Shown: piece after piece, positions 24,636 to 31,304 of the stretch
Layout of the letters: each line of letters opens with the position of its first letter
Position numbering within the stretch: position 1 is the stretch's first letter
Source: Streptomyces sp. SID13726
GTDB taxonomy: Bacteria > Actinomycetota > Actinomycetes > Streptomycetales > Streptomycetaceae
Direction of reading: 5' to 3'
Length of the DNA stretch: 64,000 nt
Assembly (NCBI RefSeq): GCF_010548375.1
Contig: NZ_JAAGLY010000037.1
Span: forward strand, 1 to 64,000
Made by a program: the position numbers and the translations under genes
Notes under the pieces: model-generated
Seen by the model: only the letters and a program-made list of their open reading frames with translations
Told to the model about the DNA's origin: nothing
Databases searched by the model: none

Positions 24636-25271
24636 CTACTCCGCCGCCCCGTACAGCCGATCCCCCGCATCCCCCAGCCCCGGCACGATGTACCCGTGCT
24701 CGTTGAGGTGATCGTCAACCGCCGCCGTCACCACGGTCACCGGCGTCCCCGCCAGCTCCCGCTCCATGATCTCGACACCTTCAGGCGCCGCCAGAAGAAC
24801 CACGGCCGTCACATCGTCCGCACCGCGCCGGATCAGCTCACGGATCGCCGCGACCAGCGTCCCGCCCGTCGCCAGCATCGGGTCGAGGACGTACACCTGC
24901 CGCTCCGACAGATCCTCGGGCATCCGGGTCGCATACGTGGACGCCTCCAGCGTCTCCTCGTTGCGGATCATCCCGAGGAACCCCACCTCGGCGGTCGGCA
25001 GCAGCCGCATCATGCCGTCCAGCATGCCGAGCCCGGCCCGCAGGATCGGCACCACCAGCGGCCGAGGGTAAGAAAGCTTCACACCGGTCGTCGAGGCGAC
25101 CGGCGTACGGATGTCGACCGCCTCCGTGCGCACGTCGCGCGTGGCCTCGTAGGCGAGCAGGGTGACCAGCTCGTCGGCGAGACGACGGAAGGTCGCGGAG
25201 TCGGTGCGCTGGTCGCGCAGCGTGGTGAGCTTGTGGGCGACCAGTGGGTGGTCGACGACGTGGAGACGCAT
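24636..25271 (-). CDS. upp: Uracil phosphoribosyltransferase
   Basis: Salvage enzyme converting uracil and PRPP to UMP in the cytoplasm. The product is 211 aa from ATG 25271 (MRLHVVDHPLVAHKLTTLRD). The PRPP loop VYVLDPMLATGGT is at about residue 125, and the uracil-binding C-terminus DHLNEHGYIVPGLGDAGDR is intact. Length is normal for the family. It is transcribed divergently from the small 25368 gene. Its end lies 9 nt from repeat copy A, which may include its terminator. Confidence 0.96.
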   Translation of the reverse strand: MRLHVVDHPLVAHKLTTLRDQRTDSATFRRLADELVTLLAYEATRDVRTEAVDIRTPVASTTGVKLSYPRPLVVPILRAGLGMLDGMMRLLPTAEVGFLGMIRNEETLEASTYATRMPEDLSERQVYVLDPMLATGGTLVAAIRELIRRGADDVTAVVLLAAPEGVEIMERELAGTPVTVVTAAVDDHLNEHGYIVPGLGDAGDRLYGAAE

Positions 25272-25367
25272 GTCCACAACAGTAGCCGGGTCCACCGAAC
25301 CGCTCGCGCTGGCGTCAAACCGCCCGACCGGGGGAAAGTGGGAAAGACGGACTGAGGTGGTGAACCG

Positions 25368-25598
25368 ATGCCGCAACTTCCCGACCCGCCCGACCAGCAC
25401 ATGCCCGACCAGCACATGCCCGACCCTCCCGAGCACAAGCCGCCCGCGCGAGAGACCGACGCCGAGCGCCGCCGCCGTCGCGCCCAGTTCCTGCGCGACC
25501 TCGCGGAGGCCCGTGAACTGCGCGACCGGGTCCAGCCGCGCCGCGCCAAGGTGGCCCGGCTGCGGCACGCGATGCGTATGCGCACCTTCCGTTGGTAA
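25368..25598 (+). CDS. 76-aa conserved basic protein
   Basis: A small cytosolic protein. It begins with a short DQHMP repeat, then a strongly basic helical half (DAERRRRRAQFLRDLAEARE...RHAMRMRTFRW) that would form a coiled or nucleic-acid-binding helix. I recall this gene between upp and the tadA region of other Streptomyces, but know no function. A GAGGTGG ribosome site precedes the ATG. Confidence 0.7.
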   Translation: MPQLPDPPDQHMPDQHMPDPPEHKPPARETDAERRRRRAQFLRDLAEARELRDRVQPRRAKVARLRHAMRMRTFRW

Positions 25599-25912
25599 GG
25601 AAGATCACGCACCGCGGGCCCCGCGGACACCGCACCCCCGGCACCCTGAACAGGTGGCCGTGCGTGGGCCCTTGGAAAAGCCGCGTACGATCCCGCTCGT
25701 GGCGGCAACGAGTGCGCTGGTGAGTCCTCCGTCGACGTGCTGATGCGCGTGCGATCAAAACCACCGGACACAGGGTGCCGAAGACGTCCCCTGAACGCCT
25801 TGTTTCTGCCACGATTCCGAGTGGGTGGGGCTCGGAGCCGAGCTCTCCCCGCCCGCAACCTCCGCCGGGGGGACCCCCAACCGGCACGCCTATGACCAGT
25901 GGGAGAGTCACG

Positions 25913-26446
25913 GTGTACTTCGCCGCACTGCTCGCGCGCACCGAAGACGGGTGGGAAGCGAGCGACACAGAGCTCGACGATGTGGAGAGCCTGTCGGATC
26001 TGGCCGACCTCGCCCGGGAAGCCTCGACCGAGGACGACACGGTGCTCGTACTGATCGAGCAGGAGGACGCCTGGTTCGGCGTCGTCCGCATCGACGGCGA
26101 GGAAGACCCTCGCATCTATGTCTCCGACGCCGCCGCCGCTGCCCGCAGCTCGTACGGCGAGATCCTGCTCACCGACGAACTGCTCGGAAGGGAGCCCGGC
26201 GACGACGACAGCGACCTGGACGCCCTCGACCTCGACGGCACCGAGGACGGTGAGGACGAGGACGGGGACGACGACGCCGAGGACGGCGGCTCCGCCGAGG
26301 CCGTGCCGCACGGTCCGGTCGGTGACGCGCAGGTCCTCGACGACCTGGGTGTCAGCGAGAAGGAGCTGAAGTCCCTGTCGGAGGACGCGCTCAGCGAGAT
26401 CGCCGAGGCCCTCGGCGCCTCGGAGGTCCTGGAGACCGTCCGCTGA
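25913..26446 (+). CDS. tRNA adenosine deaminase-associated protein
   Basis: GTG 25913 is chosen because GGGAG lies 7 nt upstream; the longer frame up to 25775 is Pro/Gly filler. The 177-aa product begins VYFAALLARTEDGWEASD, followed by an acidic linker (DGEDEDGDDDAED) and a helical end (DDLGVSEKELKSLSEDALSE). The family is defined by its position next to tadA in actinobacteria. The role is unknown. Its stop is followed closely by tadA, so the two are probably co-translated. Confidence 0.85.
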   Translation: MYFAALLARTEDGWEASDTELDDVESLSDLADLAREASTEDDTVLVLIEQEDAWFGVVRIDGEEDPRIYVSDAAAAARSSYGEILLTDELLGREPGDDDSDLDALDLDGTEDGEDEDGDDDAEDGGSAEAVPHGPVGDAQVLDDLGVSEKELKSLSEDALSEIAEALGASEVLETVR

Positions 26447-26505
26447 CCGCACCGACCGCCCAGGACGGCGCCCCGGACCCGGTCCGGGACCGCTGGCGGG
26501 CCGCG

Positions 26506-26931
26506 ATGCGGCTCGCCCTCGACGAGGCAGCCGGGGCGGGCGCGGACGTGCCGGTGGGCGCCGTCGTCCTGGCCCCGGACGGTACGACCGTGCTCGCGGC
26601 CGGCCACAACGAACGTGAGGCCGGCGGCGATCCGACCGCGCACGCGGAGGTCCTCGCGATCAGGAGGGCGGCGGAGCGGCTCGGCGAGTGGCGGCTGACC
26701 GGCTGCACGCTCGTCGTCACGCTGGAGCCCTGCACGATGTGCGCGGGCGCGATCGTGCAGTCCCGGGTGGACCGGGTCGTCTACGGCGCCCGCGACGAGA
26801 AGGCGGGCGCGGCCGGCTCCCTCTGGGACGTCGTCCGCGACCGGCGCCTCAACCACCGCCCCGAAGTCGTCGAGGGCGTCCTCGCCGACGAATGCGCCCA
26901 CCTGCTCACGGAGTTCTTCCGGGACCGCTGA
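26506..26931 (+). CDS. tadA: tRNA-specific adenosine deaminase
   Basis: Converts A34 to inosine in tRNA-Arg(ACG), the very tRNA encoded at 61.5 kb. Zinc-site motifs are present: HAE (TAHAEVLAI) and PCxxC (LEPCTMCAGAI), with VPVGAVVLAPDG and VYGARDEKAGAAGS. The ATG at 26506 gives 141 aa; the frame is open up to CTG 26443, which overlaps the preceding stop, so translation may begin about 20 residues earlier. It is downstream of its associated protein and upstream of tRNA-Ser(CGA). Confidence 0.93.
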   Translation: MRLALDEAAGAGADVPVGAVVLAPDGTTVLAAGHNEREAGGDPTAHAEVLAIRRAAERLGEWRLTGCTLVVTLEPCTMCAGAIVQSRVDRVVYGARDEKAGAAGSLWDVVRDRRLNHRPEVVEGVLADECAHLLTEFFRDR

Positions 26932-26976
26932 ATACCGATTTCAAAGCACGCCCCACCTTGCTGTAAGGTCTCCCTC

Positions 26977-27061
26977 GGTAGCGTGTCCGAGCGGCCGAAG
27001 GAGCTCGCCTCGAAAGCGAGTGTGGCGCAAGTCACCGAGGGTTCAAATCCCTCCGCTACCG
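26977..27061 (+). tRNA. tRNA-Ser(CGA)
   Basis: Class II tRNA: acceptor GGTAGCG with CGCTACC, anticodon stem CTCGC/GCGAG with loop CTCGAAA (anticodon CGA), long variable arm, T loop TTCAAAT. CCA is not encoded. Confidence 0.95.
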
Positions 27062-27066
27062 CTTGA

Positions 27067-27096
27067 GAAGGGCCCCGTCGAGAGACGGGGCCCTTC
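27067..27096 (+). terminator. Terminator of tRNA-Ser(CGA)
   Basis: Perfect 13-bp stem GAAGGGCCCCGTC / GACGGGGCCCTTC closed by a GAGA tetraloop, starting 6 nt after the tRNA. Confidence 0.8.
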
Positions 27097-27168
27097 GTGC
27101 GTACTGATCACTGCCGTTACACTCGCGCCCCAGAAGGAACAGCAGCACCAGAAGCGGGGGAGGCCGCG

Positions 27169-27345
27169 GTGGCGGTGAACGGAAAGAAGATCGCCGTCTA
27201 TGTACTCGTGGTCTTCGTGCTCTACGTGATCATCACGGACCCGGCCAAGGCCGCCGACTACGTCCAGATAGGGTTCGAGGGCATATCGGACGCCGCCAAG
27301 GCCGTGGGCGACTTCTTCACCTGGCTGGCCGACGGGGCGCACTGA
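27169..27345 (+). CDS. 58-aa single-pass membrane protein
   Basis: GTG 27169 follows GGGGGAGG by 5 nt. The product begins VAVNGKK, then has one hydrophobic helix (IAVYVLVVFVLYVIITDP) and a short amphipathic tail (YVQIGFEGISDAAKAVGDFF). The topology suggests a small bitopic protein. The function is unknown. The next gene follows after 16 nt, so the two are probably co-transcribed. Confidence 0.75.
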   Translation: MAVNGKKIAVYVLVVFVLYVIITDPAKAADYVQIGFEGISDAAKAVGDFFTWLADGAH

Positions 27346-27361
27346 CCGACCGAGGAGCGCC

Positions 27362-27655
27362 ATGATCCGCCATCTCGTCCTCTTCAAGCTCGACGAGGGT
27401 GTCGAGCGCGACGACCCACGTGTCGTGGAGGGCGTCGCGGCCTTCCGCGCACTGGAGGGCAAGATCCCCGAGATCCGCTTCTGGGAGCTCGGCTGGAACC
27501 TCAGCGACCGCCCCATCGCCTACGACTTCGCCATCAACTCCGGCTTCGAGGACACGGCAGCGCTGCGGACGTACGTCGAGCACCCGGAGCACCAGGCGGG
27601 CGTGGCGCTGTGGAAGGAGTTCGCCCGCTGGGTGATCGCGGACTACGAGTACTGA
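27362..27655 (+). CDS. Dabb-family stress-responsive alpha/beta barrel protein
   Basis: A 97-aa dimeric ferredoxin-like barrel: MIRHLVLFKLDEGV at the start, then the helix around VEGVAAFRALEG, and the end HQAGVALWKEFARWVIADYE, all typical of Dabb proteins. Some plant and fungal members are cyclases or stress proteins; in bacteria the role is unresolved. A good hairpin terminator follows at 27669. Confidence 0.9.
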   Translation: MIRHLVLFKLDEGVERDDPRVVEGVAAFRALEGKIPEIRFWELGWNLSDRPIAYDFAINSGFEDTAALRTYVEHPEHQAGVALWKEFARWVIADYEY

Positions 27656-27668
27656 GCCGTACGGACCG

Positions 27669-27694
27669 GCCCCGCACCGCAACCGGTGCGGGGC
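27669..27694 (+). terminator. Terminator after the Dabb gene
   Basis: GCCCCGCACCG / CGGTGCGGGGC, a perfect 11-bp stem with a 4-nt loop, followed by TTCTTC. Confidence 0.85.
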
Positions 27695-27835
27695 TTCTTC
27701 GCGTCTTATGGCCTGAGTTGCCCCTCAACACGGTGTAACACAACGTTATGCGGTGCTTGCACACAGTGCACATGTCTTGTGATGCTATGACCGCTTTTGA
27801 CGGATGAGTTGACCGATGAAGAGGTGGCGTTGACC

Positions 27836-28684
27836 GTGACGGCCAGTACTGCGCCTCCCCAGGAAGCCGCCAGGGAAGCCTCCGAGGAAGCCACCGAACC
27901 CGCGACCACCGCCCCGCGCAGCCGCGGCGCCGACACCCGGGCGCTCACCCAGGTGCTCTTCGGCCAGTTGAAGGTGCTCCAGCCCGGCACGCCGGAGCAC
28001 AACCGGGTGCGGGCGGCGCTCATCGAGGCCAACCTCCCGCTCGTGCGCTACGCGGCCGCCCGCTTCCGCTCCCGCAACGAGCCGATGGAGGACGTGATCC
28101 AGGTCGGCACGATCGGGCTCATCAACGCCATCGACCGGTTCGACCCGGACCGGGGCGTGCAGTTCCCGACGTTCGCGATGCCGACCGTCGTCGGCGAGAT
28201 CAAGCGGTACTTCCGGGACAACGTGCGGACCGTGCACGTACCGCGCCGGCTGCACGAGCTGTGGGTGCAGGTCAACGGCGCGACCGAGGACCTGACGACC
28301 GCCTTCGGACGCACCCCCACGACCGCCGAGATCGCCGAGCGGCTGCGCATCGGCGAGGACGAGGTGCTGTCCTGCATCGAGGCCGGGCGGTCGTACCACG
28401 CCACCTCGCTGGAGGCGGCCCAGGAGGGCGACGGGCTGCCGGGGCTGCTCGACCGGCTCGGCTACGAGGACCCGGCGCTGGACGGCGTGGAGCACCGCGA
28501 TCTGGTCCGGCATCTGCTGGTCCAACTCCCCGAACGCGAACAGCGAATCCTGCTGCTGCGCTACTACAGCAATCTCACCCAGTCGCAAATCAGCGCGGAA
28601 CTCGGTGTCTCGCAGATGCACGTTTCGAGGCTACTCGCGCGTAGCTTCCAGCGGCTGCGGTCGGCCAATCGGATCGACGCATAG
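27836..28684 (+). CDS. sigF: RNA polymerase sigma factor, SigB/SigF/SigG family (SigF-like)
   Basis: A 282-aa group 3 sigma factor. Region 2 contains LPLVRYAAARFRSRNEPMED and FPTFAMPTVVGEIKRYFRD, region 3 follows at about residues 130-190, and region 4 has LTQSQISAELGVSQMHVSRLL. The GTG at 27836 is preferred because GAGGTGG lies 8 nt upstream. In S. coelicolor the equivalent gene next to tadA and a second paralogue is sigF, acting late in spore maturation; the symbol rests on that synteny. No anti-sigma gene is adjacent. Confidence 0.85.
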   Translation: MTASTAPPQEAAREASEEATEPATTAPRSRGADTRALTQVLFGQLKVLQPGTPEHNRVRAALIEANLPLVRYAAARFRSRNEPMEDVIQVGTIGLINAIDRFDPDRGVQFPTFAMPTVVGEIKRYFRDNVRTVHVPRRLHELWVQVNGATEDLTTAFGRTPTTAEIAERLRIGEDEVLSCIEAGRSYHATSLEAAQEGDGLPGLLDRLGYEDPALDGVEHRDLVRHLLVQLPEREQRILLLRYYSNLTQSQISAELGVSQMHVSRLLARSFQRLRSANRIDA

Positions 28685-28765
28685 TCGGGGCATAGTCGGG
28701 GGCATGGCTGAGGGCATAGCCGGGCGCATAGTCGGTCGCGCAGTCGGGGGCATGGCTGATGCATA
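28679..28765. repeat. 12-bp degenerate tandem repeat after sigF
   Basis: About seven units of consensus GGGCATAGTCGG, with variants such as GGGCATGGCTGA, beginning at the sigF stop codon. It has no coding potential. Confidence 0.8.
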
Positions 28766-28917
28766 AGGGGCGCACGGTCGCACGTTCCGGAACACCGCAG
28801 TTCGCAAGCACTGTCGAGAAGTAACCGGCACGAGCGAATCGCTCACCAGCGCCGTTCCCGACACTTCTCTGCCGAAAAACCGTCAGACCCCCTTTATCCA
28901 GGGCGGATTCGGGTCTC

Positions 28918-28955
28918 ACATGTCGACATGTCACTACAGCGTGTTGCCGACATGT
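28918..28955. promoter_or_regulatory. Three ACATGT sites upstream of sigN
   Basis: ACATGTCGACATGT (28918-28931) is a perfect 14-bp palindrome holding two ACATGT hexamers; a third is at 28950-28955 within GACATGTGACAT. They lie about 115-150 nt before the sigN start, where an operator or promoter element would be expected. The binding protein is unknown. Confidence 0.55.
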
Positions 28956-29068
28956 GACATTCTGCGGGAAGCGCGTTTGCCGGGCCTTCGGCTCCGGTAT
29001 TCAGGTGAAGGCTGACGTTCCGCCACGGAGCGTTCGCCACGACCGTCCCGCGACCCAAAGGGGGTGGC

Positions 29069-29950
29069 ATGTCCGCAGACCAGGGCAGCTCGAAGGTGCT
29101 CACGCTCACGAAGAGCGAGGCTGCGCCCGCGCTCGTCGACGTCCCTGCTGTCGAGGCCCCGCCGGCCCCGGCCCTTCCCAGCACGGGGGCCATCGACACC
29201 CGCACCCTGTCCCGCTCCCTCTTCCTGCGGCTCGCCGCACTCGACGAGAACAGCCCCGAGCGTGCGTACGTCCGGGACACGCTGATCGAGCTCAACCTCC
29301 CGCTCGTGCGGTACGCGGCGGCGCGGTTCCGGTCGCGCAACGAGCCGATGGAGGACATCGTCCAGGTCGGCACGATCGGGCTGATCAAGGCGATCGACCG
29401 CTTCGACTGTGAACGGGGGGTGGAGTTCCCGACGTTCGCGATGCCGACGGTGGTCGGTGAGATCAAGCGGTTCTTCCGGGACACCTCGTGGTCGGTGCGG
29501 GTGCCTCGGCGGCTTCAGGAGCTGCGGCTGGCGCTGACCAAGGCCAGCGACGAGCTCTCGCAGAAGCTGGACCGGTCGCCGACGGTGGCTGAACTCGCGT
29601 CCGTGCTCGGGGTGTCCGAGGAGGACGTCGTCGACGGGCTGGCGGTGGGGAACGCGTACACCGCGTCTTCGCTGGACTCGCCTGCGCCGGAGGACGACGG
29701 GGGTGAGGGGTCGCTGGCGGACCGCCTCGGGTACGAGGACAGTGCGCTGGAGGGTGTGGAGTACCGGGAGTCCCTGAAGCCGCTGTTGGCGAAACTGCCT
29801 CCTCGGGAGCGGCAGATCATCATGTTGCGGTTCTTCGCGAACATGACGCAGTCGCAGATCGGGGAGGAGGTGGGCATCTCCCAGATGCACGTCTCGCGGT
29901 TGCTCACCCGGACGTTGGCGCAGTTGCGGGAAGGGCTCATCTCGGACTGA
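29069..29950 (+). CDS. sigN: RNA polymerase sigma factor, SigB/SigF/SigG family (SigN-like)
   Basis: A 293-aa paralogue of the gene upstream. It keeps LPLVRYAAARFRSRNEPMED, the FPTFAMPTVVGEIKRFFRD block, and region 4 MTQSQIGEEVGISQMHVSRLL; the N-terminus differs and is Ala/Pro-rich. The ATG at 29069 has AAAGGGGGTGG upstream. In S. coelicolor the equivalent tandem paralogue is sigN, needed for normal aerial development; the symbol is by synteny. It has its own long upstream region, so it is not simply in an operon with sigF. Its stop is 24 nt before repeat copy B. Confidence 0.85.
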   Translation: MSADQGSSKVLTLTKSEAAPALVDVPAVEAPPAPALPSTGAIDTRTLSRSLFLRLAALDENSPERAYVRDTLIELNLPLVRYAAARFRSRNEPMEDIVQVGTIGLIKAIDRFDCERGVEFPTFAMPTVVGEIKRFFRDTSWSVRVPRRLQELRLALTKASDELSQKLDRSPTVAELASVLGVSEEDVVDGLAVGNAYTASSLDSPAPEDDGGEGSLADRLGYEDSALEGVEYRESLKPLLAKLPPRERQIIMLRFFANMTQSQIGEEVGISQMHVSRLLTRTLAQLREGLISD

Positions 29951-29974
29951 GCGTTGACTGGTTGCCGGTCGGGG

Positions 29975-30389
29975 GTCGTCTGCGGGTGCCGGTTGGGTGG
30001 GGGTGGGCGTTGTTGCGCAGTTCCCCGCGCCCCTGGATGCCTGCGGCGGCCCGCTCGGCTCCGGTGGGGGCGTGTGTAGCGCGAACTCGTAGTGGGTGAG
30101 TCGGGGCCGGGGTGGGGGGTATCCGTCCTCGGTCCGGCGGCTCGGTCTCTTGAAGAGGTGCTCGGTTATGGACGCCGGCCGCTGCGGGCGGACACCCCCC
30201 ACCCCGTCCCCTGCGCGCCGTACGCGGCTGACGGCCCGTCGCGGCGCGCGTGGGGCGTCGCGGTCGAGGGGAGCGTGTATCGGCGCAGGCCAGCTGCAAC
30301 TCCCCAGGGGCGCGGGGAACTGCGCGACCAGCCACAACGCACCCGCACCCGCCCCACAACCGAACCCGGCACCCCCATAGGCGCCCGGT
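29975..30389. repeat. ~400-bp intergenic repeat, copy B (inverted relative to copy A)
   Basis: Reverse complement of the 24219-24627 element with scattered differences and a few short indels; the outer ends (GTCGTCTGCGGGTG and GGCACCCCCATAGGCGCCC) correspond to the ends of copy A. It lies between the 3' ends of sigN and the small membrane-protein gene. Confidence 0.8.
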
Positions 30390-30393
30390 TCGA

Positions 30394-30597
30394 TTACTTC
30401 AGTGCCAGCCAACCCACCGCCGCCACGATCGCCACCGCGACCACGATGCCGATGATGAGGCCGATGCGGGGGCCGCTCGACGCGGCCGGGGTGGACTGCT
30501 GCTGTCGGGCCTGGGGGCCCTCGTCGACGAACGCGCGGAACATCTGAGTGCTGCCGGCGGGGTCGTAGTTGCCCTGGGGGCCCTGGTTGTCAGCCAT
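30394..30597 (-). CDS. 67-aa tail-anchored membrane protein
   Basis: A soluble Gln/Pro/Ser-rich N-terminus (MADNQGPQGNYDPAGSTQMF) and a single C-terminal hydrophobic helix (GLIIGIVVAVAIVAAVGWLAL) ending in Lys, the pattern of a tail-anchored protein. No function is known. It converges with sigN across repeat copy B. Confidence 0.75.
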   Translation of the reverse strand: MADNQGPQGNYDPAGSTQMFRAFVDEGPQARQQQSTPAASSGPRIGLIIGIVVAVAIVAAVGWLALK

Positions 30598-30742
30598 GCC
30601 CAGAGACCCTAGCGAATCGGGGAGCGGGGCCCAAGTGTGGGGCTGACGGTGGGGGCAGCGGACCCCACGTGGGGGTTTACGTTCGCAATACTTGTCTTTG
30701 CCAAGTTTTTGGGCGCGGGTCCCGGCTTTTTATTTGCCTGTA

Positions 30743-30766
30743 GCAACCAAACTCTGTCATGGTTGC
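30743..30766. promoter_or_regulatory. Probable MarR operator
   Basis: GCAACCA-(10)-TGGTTGC, perfect 7-bp arms, and a further overlapping GTTGC...GCAAC symmetry just downstream. It is centred about 40 nt before the MarR start codon, as expected for autoregulation. Confidence 0.6.
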
Positions 30767-30793
30767 CCCAAGCAACGAATACCGGGAGGTGTG

Positions 30794-31291
30794 ATGGCCG
30801 ACCAGGCGCAGTACGAGGAGCTGATCCGCCAGTTCAGCGCCTTCGGCGCCGTGAAGCGGGAGATCGGGCGGTTGATGCCGTCGGAGTGCCCCAGCGGATC
30901 CGCCGCCGTACTGACGCTGCTCGACCGCCACGGGGACATGCGCATGAGCAACCTCGCCGAGCTGCTGGCCGTGGACATGTCGGTCACCAGCCGCCATGTC
31001 GCCCACGTCGTCGAGCGCGGCTGGATCGAGCGCTCCCCCGACCCCGCGGACAAGCGCTCGCGCATCCTGCGCCTGACGCCCGCGGGCCGGGCCCAGATCG
31101 ACGAGCTGTCCCGACGGACCACTCAGCTGCTCGCCGAGTGCCTCGCCGACTGGAGCGACGAAGAGGTCGCCCAGCTCACGCGGCTGATGGCCCGTCTCAG
31201 GGCGAGCTTCGACGACTCCCGGGCCGCGCCGCACCGGCCGCCGCCCCCGGTACTCGAACAGACCACCCGTACACCCGCGATCACCAAGTAA
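30794..31291 (+). CDS. MarR-family transcriptional regulator
   Basis: 165 aa from ATG 30794 behind GGGAGG. The winged helix-turn-helix spans about residues 35-100: MRMSNLAELLAVDMSVTSRHV, then the wing ERSPDPADKRSRILRLTPAG with the conserved DxRxR-type wing. The MFS pump starts 13 nt downstream, so the regulator most likely represses its own pump operon in response to an exported small molecule; the ligand is unknown. Pro-rich residues end the protein. Confidence 0.92.
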   Translation: MADQAQYEELIRQFSAFGAVKREIGRLMPSECPSGSAAVLTLLDRHGDMRMSNLAELLAVDMSVTSRHVAHVVERGWIERSPDPADKRSRILRLTPAGRAQIDELSRRTTQLLAECLADWSDEEVAQLTRLMARLRASFDDSRAAPHRPPPPVLEQTTRTPAITK

Positions 31292-31304
31292 GAGAAGGAA
31301 GCCC

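Noticed and set aside
28679..28765. CRISPR array
   Set aside because: Units are contiguous 12-mers without spacers and there are no cas genes in the window.
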